Positions 8,295-17,797 are shown, counted from the stretch's first letter. The stretch is DNA of 64,000 nucleotides from Arenibacter algicola (GCF_018860365.1 NZ_JAHKPO010000024.1:372001-436000), one strand, 5' to 3'. Made by a program: numbers and translations. Notes: generated from the sequence alone by a model not told the origin.

Positions 8295-9038
8295 ATGAAG
8301 ATTAGATTCGCCTATTTTTTGATCGTTTTATTATTGTGGAATTGTGAAAAGGATGATCGGCTCACTTTTGAGCCCCTCAATTTTATAACAGAAGATTGTA
8401 ACAATTGTCCAAAGGTAACCATCCACATCCCTAGAGCCCTGGACGACAAACCTATAAGCAACATCATAAACAATTCAGTGAAGGAAGAGGTGATATCCTT
8501 ACTTATTTACGATGATGAAATAGAAGCTACCAACATAGAGGAAGCCATCCAATCCTTTAAGAACGGATATTTGGAATTAAAAAAAATGTATCCCGATGAG
8601 CCAGTTGGTTGGGAAGCCGATATTGAAGGCAAAGTAACCTATGAGGATAAAAATATACTGACCATTCAGGTCAATGCCTATTCCTTTACCGGTGGGGCAC
8701 ACGGTTTTTCCTCTACCCGATTTTTAAATTTTGATAAGGCAAAAGTGTTGGAAATGGAAACCATGGAATTATTTAAAGACCCATTGGAATTTCAAAGTTT
8801 TGCAGAAGGCAAATTTAGGGACCAAGAAAAAATTCCAGTAAACGGCTCAATTAATGCCACCGGTTTTATGTTTGAGGACGATAAATTTTACCTTCCGGAA
8901 AATATTGGGTTTACCCAAGAAGGCCTACAATTGTTCTACGAACAGTATGAAGTTGCCTCCTATGCGGACGGACCAATTATTTTAACCCTGAAATTCAAGG
9001 AATTAGAACCCTACTTAAAATTCAAGAAAGAATTATAA
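8295..9038 (+). CDS. DUF4163/DUF3298 (RsiV-like) lipoprotein
   Basis: This 247-residue protein has a signal peptide and lipobox (LLLWNC, Cys17). After a short linker come a DUF4163-like segment (VTIHIPRALDDKPISNIINN, then the strand pair VTYEDKNILTIQVNAYSFTGGAHG) and a DUF3298 tail (VLEMETMELFKDPLEFQSFAEGKF, then FYLPENIGFTQEGLQLFYEQYEVASYADGP split across the domain). The YxxTGGAHG motif is the hallmark of these families, which occur in peptidoglycan-related PdaC and in anti-sigma RsiV; no deacetylase domain is present. Function unknown; it probably sits in the periplasm or on the cell surface. The gene is divergent from the PLP enzyme and convergent with DinB. Confidence 0.8.
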   Translation: MKIRFAYFLIVLLLWNCEKDDRLTFEPLNFITEDCNNCPKVTIHIPRALDDKPISNIINNSVKEEVISLLIYDDEIEATNIEEAIQSFKNGYLELKKMYPDEPVGWEADIEGKVTYEDKNILTIQVNAYSFTGGAHGFSSTRFLNFDKAKVLEMETMELFKDPLEFQSFAEGKFRDQEKIPVNGSINATGFMFEDDKFYLPENIGFTQEGLQLFYEQYEVASYADGPIILTLKFKELEPYLKFKKEL

Positions 9039-9047
9039 ATGCTGCCC

Positions 9048-9515
9048 CTAGGATACAACTTTTAACAAGGATAAAATAGCTCCAAGATGAAGGCCTTCAT
9101 GATAAACATTGAAAATAATGGCATCATCCACCGAGCTTAAAGTTACATTGGCGCTAGTAGTATATTCAGTATACTCTTTAAATAGTCCTTTCGCATAGTC
9201 CTCTTGCATCCATTCAAGAGTAGGCAATAATAAATCTGCCACTTGTTTAATCTCCTCTTCTGTAGCAGTACCATCAGGTATGGTTCCCTTTTTAAATTTT
9301 TCCACCAAGGCCTCACTCACCCTTATGGGTTGTCCGCTGAATTTGTACACCAGAAGTTGTTGGGTAACTACCACATGGGCAATATTCCACCAAATATTGT
9401 TGCGGAAGCCATGTGGAATCTGTAGAAGAATCTCCTTTGGAGTCTCGGTTAAAAATTTATAAAGTCTTTTTCTGTTTTGAAGCGTAACATCGAATGCATT
9501 TTCCAAAGTTGACAT
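9048..9515 (-). CDS. DinB family protein
   Basis: The 155-residue four-helix protein has the DinB/YfiT metal-site pattern: a His in NIWWNIAHVVVTQQ near residue 47 and the HxxxH pair in VYHEGLHLGAIL near 138-142, giving three His. The family binds a divalent metal. Some members are thiol S-transferases, but most are uncharacterised. It is a single gene, convergent with the preceding lipoprotein gene (9-nt gap). Confidence 0.85.
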   Translation of the reverse strand: MSTLENAFDVTLQNRKRLYKFLTETPKEILLQIPHGFRNNIWWNIAHVVVTQQLLVYKFSGQPIRVSEALVEKFKKGTIPDGTATEEEIKQVADLLLPTLEWMQEDYAKGLFKEYTEYTTSANVTLSSVDDAIIFNVYHEGLHLGAILSLLKVVS

Positions 9516-9720
9516 TTTTTTCGGTTATTATTTTTTTACAATTGCCGCTAAAAATAGTACAATTCAATGTAATTGGGTTTCTTTGCAAGGCGAAAATATA
9601 TGGAGGAACAGATTTACAAAATGAAACCGACATGATTAAAATAATCTTTTCCTGGGTATTTAATAGTTATTTTGATCATAAGTGGTTTCATGTGACCTCT
9701 GAAAGCGATAATAAATATAC

Positions 9721-10074
9721 ATGAAAAAGATATTTCACTTGAGCACTTGTGATACCTGCCAAAGGATCTTAAAAGAGTTGGAACCACCCAAGGATTTTAA
9801 ACTTCAGGATATTAAAACCGAGGCTATTACACCGGACCAACTGGAAGGTATGGCCAAATTGTCCGGGAGCTACGAGAGCTTGTTCAGCAAGCGGGCGCGA
9901 CTCTATAAAGAGCGAAATCTGAAGGAACAAAAACTAACGGAAGCAGACTACAAGGACCTTATCCTTGAACACTATACCTTTTTAAAACGCCCGGTTATCA
10001 TTATTGACAACGATATTTTTGTAGGAAATAGCAAGGCTGTTGTGGCAGCAGCCAAAGCAAAAATAAATTCGTGA
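9721..10074 (+). CDS. ArsC/Spx-family thioredoxin-fold protein
   Basis: This 117-residue protein has an N-terminal HLSTCDTCQRIL, a CxxC motif where ArsC has a single active Cys and Spx has CxxC. The C-terminal KRPVIIIDNDIFVGNS matches the cis-Pro substrate loop of the glutaredoxin-like arsenate reductase family. The arsenate-binding Arg pattern is not obvious, so I would not call it an arsenate reductase outright; a redox or regulatory role is equally possible. It overlaps the next gene by 4 nt (GTGA), so the two are translationally coupled. Confidence 0.8.
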   Translation: MKKIFHLSTCDTCQRILKELEPPKDFKLQDIKTEAITPDQLEGMAKLSGSYESLFSKRARLYKERNLKEQKLTEADYKDLILEHYTFLKRPVIIIDNDIFVGNSKAVVAAAKAKINS

Positions 10075-10964
10075 GTAGACGAACCCTTGCTATCCTAGCT
10101 GCCTTGGGGGCAACAACCATATATGGCATAAACCACACCATTGCCAAGGGGGTGATGCCTACCTATGTTAAACCTTTTGGATTTATTTTCCTTAGGCTTT
10201 TAGGTGCAAGCCTATTATTCTGGGGCATTTCCTTTTTTGGTCCAAAAGAAAAACTGGAACGGAGGGACTGGGGAAGGTTATTGGTTTGCGCCTTCTTTGG
10301 AATGGGTATCAATATGCTTTCGTTCTTTAAGGGATTGGACCTTTCCACCCCAATCAACAGTGCAGTACTCATTACTGTTACCCCAATCCTTGTCGTAATA
10401 TTATCTGCACTATTTATCAAGGAAAAAATTACCCTTCAGCGAGGGATTGGTGTTTTTATGGGCTTGATAGGAGCACTGGCATTAATTTTATTTGGTGCTG
10501 AAATTAGACAGGATGCCACCAACATACCATTGGGAAACCTGCTATTTATAGTAAATGCTACTTCATATGGGCTGTACCTTATATTAGTTAAAAAACTACT
10601 CGAAAAATACCACCCTTTCACCCTTATGAAATGGATGTTTGGAATTGGATTCATCATTACACTTCCCATAACATATTCAGAATTTACAGAGATACAATGG
10701 AGCCATCTTCCTGCAGAGGCCCTTGGAGCCATCGCTTTTGTAGTCATTGGAACTACCTTTTTGACCTATTTGTTCAATGTTTTTGCACTTACGCAACTCA
10801 AGGCCTCAACAGTAGGTGTTTTTATGTACCTGCAACCCTTGATAGGAATCATATTTGCCATTGTAGCCGGCAAGGACCATCTTACTTTGGTTAAGTTTTT
10901 GGCAATAGTCTTGGTATTGATCGGCGTGTATCTGGTAAGTAAAAAAGTTAGACCAGGTCCTTAG
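10071..10964 (+). CDS. EamA/DMT-superfamily transporter
   Basis: The 297-residue product has about ten hydrophobic segments arranged as two EamA repeats. The first starts LAILAALGATTIYGINHTIAKG and the second near residue 155 (GNLLFIVNATSYGLYLILVKK), with the typical PINSAVLITVTPI and LKASTVGVFMYLQPLIG helices. It is an inner-membrane drug/metabolite exporter of unknown substrate. The start is GTG at 10071, overlapping the ArsC-like stop. Its 3' end overlaps the convergent thioesterase gene by 17 nt. Confidence 0.88.
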   Translation: MSRRTLAILAALGATTIYGINHTIAKGVMPTYVKPFGFIFLRLLGASLLFWGISFFGPKEKLERRDWGRLLVCAFFGMGINMLSFFKGLDLSTPINSAVLITVTPILVVILSALFIKEKITLQRGIGVFMGLIGALALILFGAEIRQDATNIPLGNLLFIVNATSYGLYLILVKKLLEKYHPFTLMKWMFGIGFIITLPITYSEFTEIQWSHLPAEALGAIAFVVIGTTFLTYLFNVFALTQLKASTVGVFMYLQPLIGIIFAIVAGKDHLTLVKFLAIVLVLIGVYLVSKKVRPGP

Positions 10965-11424
10965 GACGCACCGAAAACTTACGGGTATCCTCTTTGGTAA
11001 GTACCTTAAATCCGTCTCCCTTGGGCACCTTGTTAAAAGCCTCCAGAAACTCCTTGCCCAAACCGGTCAAGGTTCTTGTTTTCAAATCTATCCATGCCCC
11101 CATAATCTGACAATGGGCAAAATTCTTTCCATTTCCATCGTAAAAATTATGATGAAATTCAAAGAACATTCCGTCCTCACTAAGTCCAACCAACTCCAAG
11201 GAAACCTTTACTGGCTTCCCTAAAAATGCTTCCTTAAAATAATAGACATGCTCATGGAACACCACGGGACCAATATTGTTCTGTGACATTGTCTTTTGGT
11301 TAAAGCCAATTTCCAGCAAAAAAGACATCCTTGTGTGGCTCATAAAATTTAAATAGGCGGAATTGGCCATATGGCGATTGGCATCTACATCGCTCCATCG
11401 TATTTCGAATTCTTTTAAATACAT
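10948..11424 (-). CDS. Acyl-CoA thioesterase (4HBT hot-dog fold)
   Basis: This 158-residue protein opens with EFEIRWSDVDANRHMANSAY, the classical 4HBT/YbgC motif with the catalytic Asp and the N/HM pair, then NFMSHTRMSFLLEIGF. It should hydrolyse an acyl-CoA or acyl-ACP thioester in the cytoplasm; chain length cannot be read. Its start faces a nitronate monooxygenase across a 46-bp palindrome, which may control both. Confidence 0.85.
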   Translation of the reverse strand: MYLKEFEIRWSDVDANRHMANSAYLNFMSHTRMSFLLEIGFNQKTMSQNNIGPVVFHEHVYYFKEAFLGKPVKVSLELVGLSEDGMFFEFHHNFYDGNGKNFAHCQIMGAWIDLKTRTLTGLGKEFLEAFNKVPKGDGFKVLTKEDTRKFSVRPKDLV

Positions 11425-11434
11425 TCTTTTTATT

Positions 11435-11480
11435 TAGTACATTTGAATTATTATGCATGCATAATAATTCAAATGTACTA
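11435..11480. promoter_or_regulatory. 46-bp perfect palindrome in a divergent promoter region
   Basis: Every base of the left 23 nt (TAGTACATTTGAATTATTATGCA) is mirrored in the right 23 nt; the centre is TGCATGCA. Each half contains TACATTTG, an exact -7 promoter box, one facing each flanking gene (11438-11445 plus, 11477-11470 minus). The symmetric layout fits an operator of a dimeric regulator, for example MarR- or TetR-type, that shuts both promoters; no regulator gene is adjacent. Confidence 0.65.
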
Positions 11481-11561
11481 TTTTTTATAAAAATTTAAAT
11501 ATTTTAGTCATTTACTTTTAGGTTATCCAAGTATATTCAATTCTTAAAAACCATAATCCAA

Positions 11562-12536
11562 ATGAGCAAAAAAGCCGCTTTCATAAAAGAACTAGCACTA
11601 CCCGTGGTGGCAGCACCCATGTTTCTTATATCTGGCCCACAATTGGTCATTGAATGCTGTAAAAATGGGATAGTGGGCACTTTTCCAGCACTCAATCAGC
11701 GTAGTACAGAGGGTTTTGAGGATTGGTTGGTAGAGATTAAAACCGAATTAAAGAAATATGAAGAGGAAACTGGAAAGAAAGCGGCCCCTTATGGCGTGAA
11801 TCTAATTGTTCACCCTACCAATCCCAGATTGGAAGCCGATTTAAAAGTCTGTATAAAGCATAAAGTCCCTCTAATAATTACCTCTTTAGGTGCTGTAGCC
11901 CAGGTAGTCCACGCCATACATAGTTATGGTGGCCTGGTGTTTCATGATATCATTAAAAAAAGACATGCGGAAAAAGCCGCCGAAGCTGGGGTAGACGGCT
12001 TAATACTTGTTTCCGCTGGTGCGGGAGGCCACGCCGGCACCATAAACCCCATGTCCTTAGTGGCAGAAATAAAGAAATTCTACGACAAAACCATTTTACT
12101 CTCTGGCTGTATCAGTACAGGACAGGATATTGCCTCGGCCTTGCAAATGGGAGCAGATCTCGCCTATATGGGCACTAGATTTATAAACACTAAAGAAAGT
12201 AAAGCCTCGGAGGAATATCGACAAATGATTATCAAGGCCGGGGCCAGTGATGTGGTCTATACCGCCGCAATATCAGGCGTACACGCCAACTTTTTGGGAG
12301 CCAGCCTAAAGGCTGCCGGAATTACAGAGGAAGATTTAAAAAAAGACAGAAAGATAGATTTTGGGAAAGAGCTCAATACGGAAGCCAAAGCGTGGAAAAC
12401 TATTTGGTCTGCCGGACAGGGAGTTACGACTATAGACAATGTAGAATCCGTATCAGAATTGGTGGCGAACCTAAAATCCGAATTTAAATCGGCTATTGAA
12501 GAGCAGATAAAGATTTTGGAAATTTATCCCAAATAG
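11562..12536 (+). CDS. Nitronate monooxygenase (2-nitropropane dioxygenase family)
   Basis: The 324-residue FMN-dependent TIM-barrel protein shows ALPVVAAPMFLISGPQLVIE, the FMN-binding LILVSAGAGGHAGTINP in the middle, and GCISTGQDIASALQMGADLAYMGTRFINTKES for the phosphate-binding end. Family members oxidise propionate-3-nitronate and other alkyl nitronates to carbonyl compounds. The gene is the last before the SusC region and shares a palindromic divergent promoter with the thioesterase. Confidence 0.9.
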   Translation: MSKKAAFIKELALPVVAAPMFLISGPQLVIECCKNGIVGTFPALNQRSTEGFEDWLVEIKTELKKYEEETGKKAAPYGVNLIVHPTNPRLEADLKVCIKHKVPLIITSLGAVAQVVHAIHSYGGLVFHDIIKKRHAEKAAEAGVDGLILVSAGAGGHAGTINPMSLVAEIKKFYDKTILLSGCISTGQDIASALQMGADLAYMGTRFINTKESKASEEYRQMIIKAGASDVVYTAAISGVHANFLGASLKAAGITEEDLKKDRKIDFGKELNTEAKAWKTIWSAGQGVTTIDNVESVSELVANLKSEFKSAIEEQIKILEIYPK

Positions 12537-12977
12537 TTACTTTCATCCCACTTTGTATTTTTATGCCGTTTATTTTTATAGTAGGCAACAATTTTTTTCT
12601 ATATCCAATCCTACTACCGCATTCCTATACAATAAATTAAAATACTTTTTGTACAAAAAACTTTACCCATTTAAACTTTTGCGGTAGTCAGAGTACATAA
12701 AATCGTACCACACTTACCTGTTATTTCCTACTCAAGTCCCATAAACACTATATGTTATACTCAAAAAACAAGGTTTTACACCCTCGCAAAATATTAAGTT
12801 AATTTATGTTAATAAATATTGATTCCATAATTAAATACCGTGTTAAATGGTCTTTTATAACTTTTAACACTAAATTTTTATAAAAATCCTATTACGTATA
12901 AAATATATTATTATATTCGTTAACGTTCACGTTAAAATTAACGTGTTATGTTTAATTAACTCATCAAACTTCAAATT
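12537..12977. other. 441-bp gene-free region upstream of susC
   Basis: AT-rich, with no credible coding frame. It holds a 9-bp inverted repeat ACTACCGCA (12613-12621) / TGCGGTAGT (12680-12688) nearly concentric with a 14-bp palindrome TTTTTGTACAAAAA (12646-12659), and near its end the LacI-type operators and a near-consensus -7 box TATGTTTA (12947-12954). Confidence 0.6.
12918..12945. promoter_or_regulatory. Overlapping LacI-type operators upstream of susC
   Basis: CGTTAACGTTCACG (12918-12931) is an imperfect palindrome around TTAACGTT. It runs into CACGTTAA-AA-TTAACGTG (12928-12945), a perfect 8-bp inverted repeat with 2-nt spacer. Both share the TTAACG half-site with the 24-bp palindrome at 23480-23503. 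A near-consensus -7 box TATGTTTA follows directly, 24 nt before the susC ATG, so a bound repressor would block initiation. The LacI gene at 17878-18927 is the obvious candidate. Confidence 0.6.
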
Positions 12978-15900
12978 ATGAAAAAACAGATTAATGAAGC
13001 AATTCATTTACAGCAGGGTATTCCTGTTTGGAAGAAAATCTTTATTCAGATTTTCTTTTTGTCCTTACTCACAGCTTTCAGTCCAGCCCTGGCGTTGAAC
13101 GGCCCCCCAACAGCAGTTCAACAGGAAGTTTCCGGTACGGTGACAGACGCGAATAACATGCCATTGCCTGGGGTTAGCGTAGTAGTTGTTGGCACCATTA
13201 AGGGGACCGTTACCGATTTTGATGGTAATTTTACCATTGCGGTTGAAAACGGCAAGATATTGGAATTCTCATATATTGGTATGAGCACCAAAAGAATGAC
13301 CGTTTCCGGTGCCAGTATGAATGTAGTATTGGAAGAGGATTCCCAAGCCTTGGACGAGGTGATAATTACTGGTTATGGAACGCAAAAAAAAGGAGAAGTA
13401 ACTGCAGCAATTTCTTCTGTTGATGCTAGCGCCATAGAAAGAATTGCAACTTCCAGCAGTATAGATGCCATTAAAGGACAGGTTGCAGGGGTAGACATCC
13501 AAGCCGATGGTGGACGACCAGGAGAAAACTCTACGGTTAGAATACGGGGAAGAAGATCTATTGGGGCTTCCAATGATCCGCTTTACGTTATAGATGGTAT
13601 TCCTCAAATAAGTGGAAACGAATCCGTAGCAGATATCAACCCCCAGGATATTGAATCCATGCAAATATTAAAAGATGCCGCGGCAACTGCAATTTATGGA
13701 TCACGAGGTGCCAACGGTGTAATCCTAATTTCTACTAAGCGTGGAAGGGTAGGAAAAACAAAGGTTACCTATAGCAGCCATATCGGTACTACCTCGGCCA
13801 CAAGGTTGGTAGACATGATGAATGGCGAAGAATTTGCAGATTTGAAAAGAGAATCCAGAAGATCTTCCTGGAATGGAACCATTCCAGATGATACGGCTGT
13901 TTTCCTAGACCCTGTTGAACTTAAATCCATTGAAGAAGGTAGATCCACAGATTGGTTGGACCTAGTGTTGAACAATGGGTGGCAGACCAATCACCAATTA
14001 GGGGTGAGCGGTGGCTCTGAGAACACTACTTTTAATGCTTCTTTAGGCTATTTCAATGAGCAAGGTATCATTAGCAATATGGATTTTGAACGTCTTACAG
14101 GAAGAATAAATCTTGATCACCGCATAAATGATATTTTTAAAGTTGGGATCTCATTCTCCATTTCAAACTCCATCCAAAATTGGGGATCCTCGGCGACCAT
14201 GGGAGAAGCCTTGGCCATTAATCCTTTGGGTATACCTTATGATGACGCTGGCAATCTTTTGTTCTTGCCAACCAATGACGGTATTAGGACCAATCCATTG
14301 AACGAACTGGTTGATGGAGCATATATTGATGAGCGTAAAACCACAAGGATATTCGCACCGGTATATCTAGATATCAACATCAGCCCAGAATTAAAATGGA
14401 CCACTACTTTCGGTCCCGATATACGGTATAGAAGACGCGGTCAATTTAGGGGCAGTTTAACAAATGATAACCGCGGAGGCCCAGGAGATGCTTCAATTGA
14501 GCACAATGACAATTTTGGGTATACGCTGGAAAACTTATTAACTTTCAACAAATCTATTACGGATAGTCAAAACCTGAAAGTTACCTTATTACAGAGTATC
14601 CAAAAATCACGTCAAGAAAATAGCTATACAGCCGTAGCAAACATCCCCTATGAATCACAACAATTTTACAATATGGGGTCTGCATCGGTAAAAGGCGATA
14701 TCACCTCGGGATTGGTGGAATGGACACTATCTTCCTTTATGGGTAGGGTTAATTATGATATAGATGGAAAATACCTCTTTCAAGGTTCGTTAAGGGCAGA
14801 TGGTTCCTCAAGACTGGCTGAAGGCAACAAATGGAACTACTTTCCTGGATTTTCAGCAGGTTGGAGATTATCCCAAGAAGACTTTTTAAGTGATTCCAAT
14901 ACATTGTCGGATTTAAAGCTACGAGCTTCCTATGGGGAAGTGGGCAACACTTCTGTAGATCCTTATCAGACTGCAGGTAGACTTGAAGGTACTGCCTATG
15001 CTTATGGGGAAACTACAGCTCTTGGATTTGGGCTTAATGAAATTCCCAATTCCGATTTGGGATGGGAAGTCTCCAAAACCTTTAACGTGGGTGTCGATTA
15101 TGGTTTCTTAAATGGCAGAATAAGCGGTGCATTGGATTGGTTCAGCACTAAAACCACCGATATTTTGTTAAATAGAAGTTTACCATATACCTCTGGATAT
15201 GAAAGTATCTTGCAGAATATTGGTGCAACTGCATCCTCAGGTTTGGAATTCAATATAAATGCCGATATACTTACTAATCCTGAAGGCCTTAATTGGGACA
15301 TAGGTTTCAACATTGCTGGCCTAAAAGAGGAAATTACCGAATTGGCCCTAAAAGATGAAAATGGCAATTCTATTGACGATGTTGGAAACCAGTGGTTTAT
15401 TGGCTCTCCGATCAACGTATTCTATGATTATGAAAAAGTTGGAATTTACCAAACATCCGAAGAAGCGCTGGCCAATACGGCAGAAGGAAAGGTGCCTGGT
15501 GAAATTAAATTGGGAGATCAGGATGGTGACGGAATCATCACTCCTGACGACCGAGTAATTTTGGGATCTGATGTACCTGATTTTTATGGAGGTATTACCA
15601 ACAATTTCTCCTACAAGGGATTGGATCTTAGCTTTTTCTTCTATTTTAGACAAGGGCAAATGATACGGTCCAGATTCCATGATAGCAATAACTCCCTATT
15701 TGGGCGCTATAACAATTTAGATGTAGACTATTGGACTATTGACAATCCTACCAATGCCAATCCTAGACCTAATGAAAATCAGGAAAGTCCTAGAAACGCA
15801 TCTACTTTATCATATTTTGATGGTAGTTATATAAAACTGCGTAATGTTACCTTGGGCTATAATTTCCCAAAATCCATAACGGAAAAGCTAAAAATGTCCA

Positions 15901-16061
15901 ACATAAGGCTGTATGTGGCAGGGCAGAACCTTTTTTCCATAACAGACTATGATACATTTGATCCCGAAACCTCTGAAACCGATCAGGAAGATGGAGGTCT
16001 ATCGTCCAGTACCATCCCTAGTAACAAAATGTTTTCTCTAGGATTGAACGTAACTTTTTAA
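12978..16061 (+). CDS. SusC/RagA-type TonB-linked outer-membrane transporter
   Basis: This 1027-residue protein has an N-terminal cytoplasmic extension and signal segment to about residue 41 (IFIQIFFLSLLTAFSPALAL). A carboxypeptidase-regulatory-like domain (VSGTVTDANNMPLPGVSVVV, 50-120) and a TonB box (ALDEVIITGYGTQKK, about 125-139) follow. The SusC plug has VRIRGRRSIGASNDPLYVIDG and AAATAIYGSRGANGVILISTKRG, and the barrel ends LGLNVTF. SusC forms the outer-membrane pore of a pedal-bin complex capped by SusD, importing oligosaccharides or glycosides. The susD gene starts 32 nt downstream, so they form an operon. LacI-type operators lie in its leader. Confidence 0.95.
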   Translation: MKKQINEAIHLQQGIPVWKKIFIQIFFLSLLTAFSPALALNGPPTAVQQEVSGTVTDANNMPLPGVSVVVVGTIKGTVTDFDGNFTIAVENGKILEFSYIGMSTKRMTVSGASMNVVLEEDSQALDEVIITGYGTQKKGEVTAAISSVDASAIERIATSSSIDAIKGQVAGVDIQADGGRPGENSTVRIRGRRSIGASNDPLYVIDGIPQISGNESVADINPQDIESMQILKDAAATAIYGSRGANGVILISTKRGRVGKTKVTYSSHIGTTSATRLVDMMNGEEFADLKRESRRSSWNGTIPDDTAVFLDPVELKSIEEGRSTDWLDLVLNNGWQTNHQLGVSGGSENTTFNASLGYFNEQGIISNMDFERLTGRINLDHRINDIFKVGISFSISNSIQNWGSSATMGEALAINPLGIPYDDAGNLLFLPTNDGIRTNPLNELVDGAYIDERKTTRIFAPVYLDINISPELKWTTTFGPDIRYRRRGQFRGSLTNDNRGGPGDASIEHNDNFGYTLENLLTFNKSITDSQNLKVTLLQSIQKSRQENSYTAVANIPYESQQFYNMGSASVKGDITSGLVEWTLSSFMGRVNYDIDGKYLFQGSLRADGSSRLAEGNKWNYFPGFSAGWRLSQEDFLSDSNTLSDLKLRASYGEVGNTSVDPYQTAGRLEGTAYAYGETTALGFGLNEIPNSDLGWEVSKTFNVGVDYGFLNGRISGALDWFSTKTTDILLNRSLPYTSGYESILQNIGATASSGLEFNINADILTNPEGLNWDIGFNIAGLKEEITELALKDENGNSIDDVGNQWFIGSPINVFYDYEKVGIYQTSEEALANTAEGKVPGEIKLGDQDGDGIITPDDRVILGSDVPDFYGGITNNFSYKGLDLSFFFYFRQGQMIRSRFHDSNNSLFGRYNNLDVDYWTIDNPTNANPRPNENQESPRNASTLSYFDGSYIKLRNVTLGYNFPKSITEKLKMSNIRLYVAGQNLFSITDYDTFDPETSETDQEDGGLSSSTIPSNKMFSLGLNVTF

Positions 16062-16110
16062 AGCCAAAAATCTTAAATAGATATATTATTAAATGTCTAA
16101 ACAAAATATT

Positions 16111-17769
16111 ATGAAAGGAATAACATATAAAATCTTGGCTTTATCACTGATGGTTAGCATAACCTCCTGTGATAAATTCCTAGAAGAAGAGTTGGTGACC
16201 GATGTCTCATCAGCTTCATATTACACTACCGAGAAAGGGTTTGGTGATGCCGTGAACGCCACATACGCCCTACTAAAACCCTTTTATGGGCAAGAACGTG
16301 GATTTGCAATGACAACTATGGGCTCTGATATCTGGACAAATGGTTCCGATGGTGGCCATAAGGTATTTAATACCTATGACGTAGGGCTCAACAGTGCCGA
16401 AAGTTATGTAAGGGATGCTTGGAGAGACTGGTACAAAGGTATCAACCAAGCAAATGCCGTTATAGGTCGCTCTGAAGGTTTGGAAATGGATGAGACCATT
16501 AAAAATATTCGCTTGGCCGAAGTGAGATTTCTAAGGGCACTCTACTATTTTGACTTAACAAATACCTACGGCGACGTACATTTAAGCCTAGAGGAGACAG
16601 TAGGAATAGAAATAGAGGCCAATAAGACCGCAAGGGCAGAAATCTATAGCCAGGCAATTGTGCCAGATCTTGAATTTGCCATAGCCAATCTGCCCGCCAC
16701 ACAATCTCCTTACGGTAGGGCCACGAAAGCCGCTGCTGAATTTTTGTTGGCAAAAGCACTCTTGACAAGAAGTTATACTTCATGGGCCGAAAGTACTGAT
16801 GCCTCTAGGGCAGAAACTTTGATGACCAGTGTAATAACCAACTACGGTTTTTCCCTTTTGGATAATTATGCCGACCTATGGGACATAAACAATCAGGAAA
16901 ACAGTGAAATTGTTTGGAACATTACAAATTCCAAGGCCCAAGTTGACGACGGTACGGACGATTTCGGACACCGCGGACACTTGTATTTCTTAATGGAGTA
17001 TGATGTTCTTCGGGGCCTGACCAGAGATGTAGAAAATGGAAGGCCATGGAAAAGACACCGCCCTACGGACTTTATGTTGGGGCTTTGGGACCGAAACCAA
17101 GACAGCAGATACGATGACTCTTTTAAACATGTATGGTACGCCAATAAGGATGAGCCCGCTACTGTAGCCAGTGGAAGTGAACCTGCAAGGGCTGCGCTTT
17201 CAATCGGTGATACTGCAGTATATATTCCTGGACCTGGAAAAGATATTGATTGGCCACAGTCCTTACAAGACACCAAACCATATATGACGATAACCAATGA
17301 CGAATATACAGAAAGGTTGTTCCCCTCATTGAACAAATGGATAGACCCGACCCGTCCTGACAGACAACATACACCAGGACAGCGCGATTTTGTACTTATG
17401 CGTTTGGCCGATGCCTATTTGATACGTGCCGAAGCAAGATTAAAACAAAGCGATCCAGGTGGAGCGGCAGATGATATTAATATGGTAAGGGTAAGGGCTG
17501 CTGTACCAGGAATGGAAACAGCCATGCAAATTACGGGAGCTGATGTTGATCTAGATTTTATCTTGGACGAAAGGGCACGTGAACTGGCTGGGGAAGGACA
17601 CCGTTGGTGGGATTTGGTAAGAACAGGCAAACTAGTTGAAAGAACTACTTTGCACAACCCACAAGCAGCTCCAAACATTCAGGAATATCATACACTGAGA
17701 CCTATACCTCAAGATCAAATAGACAGAAGCTTGGGAGGTTATCCACAAAATCCAGGATATCCACAATAA
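16111..17769 (+). CDS. SusD/RagB-type glycan-binding lipoprotein
   Basis: A 552-residue surface lipoprotein. The ATG at 16111 gives a compact signal MKGITYKILALSLMVSITSC with the lipid-anchored Cys at 20; an in-frame ATG at 16093 adds six residues. Then comes DKFLEEELVTDVSSASYYTT, the SusD N-terminal signature, tetratricopeptide-like helices (IRLAEVRFLRALYYFDLTN), and the C-terminal ERARELAGEGHRWWDLVRTG motif. It binds the glycan at the cell surface and hands it to SusC. It forms an operon with susC, ended by a strong terminator. No glycoside hydrolase or sulfatase is encoded next to it, so glycan identity cannot be inferred from neighbours except through the DUF1080 operon opposite. Confidence 0.94.
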   Translation: MKGITYKILALSLMVSITSCDKFLEEELVTDVSSASYYTTEKGFGDAVNATYALLKPFYGQERGFAMTTMGSDIWTNGSDGGHKVFNTYDVGLNSAESYVRDAWRDWYKGINQANAVIGRSEGLEMDETIKNIRLAEVRFLRALYYFDLTNTYGDVHLSLEETVGIEIEANKTARAEIYSQAIVPDLEFAIANLPATQSPYGRATKAAAEFLLAKALLTRSYTSWAESTDASRAETLMTSVITNYGFSLLDNYADLWDINNQENSEIVWNITNSKAQVDDGTDDFGHRGHLYFLMEYDVLRGLTRDVENGRPWKRHRPTDFMLGLWDRNQDSRYDDSFKHVWYANKDEPATVASGSEPARAALSIGDTAVYIPGPGKDIDWPQSLQDTKPYMTITNDEYTERLFPSLNKWIDPTRPDRQHTPGQRDFVLMRLADAYLIRAEARLKQSDPGGAADDINMVRVRAAVPGMETAMQITGADVDLDFILDERARELAGEGHRWWDLVRTGKLVERTTLHNPQAAPNIQEYHTLRPIPQDQIDRSLGGYPQNPGYPQ

Positions 17770-17797
17770 TAAAAAGTAGCCATTGAGTTAGTATCAA

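Noticed and set aside
11435-11480. Palindrome as a transposon end or attachment site
   Set aside because: No target duplication, transposase or integrase nearby; the site sits neatly between two divergent starts.
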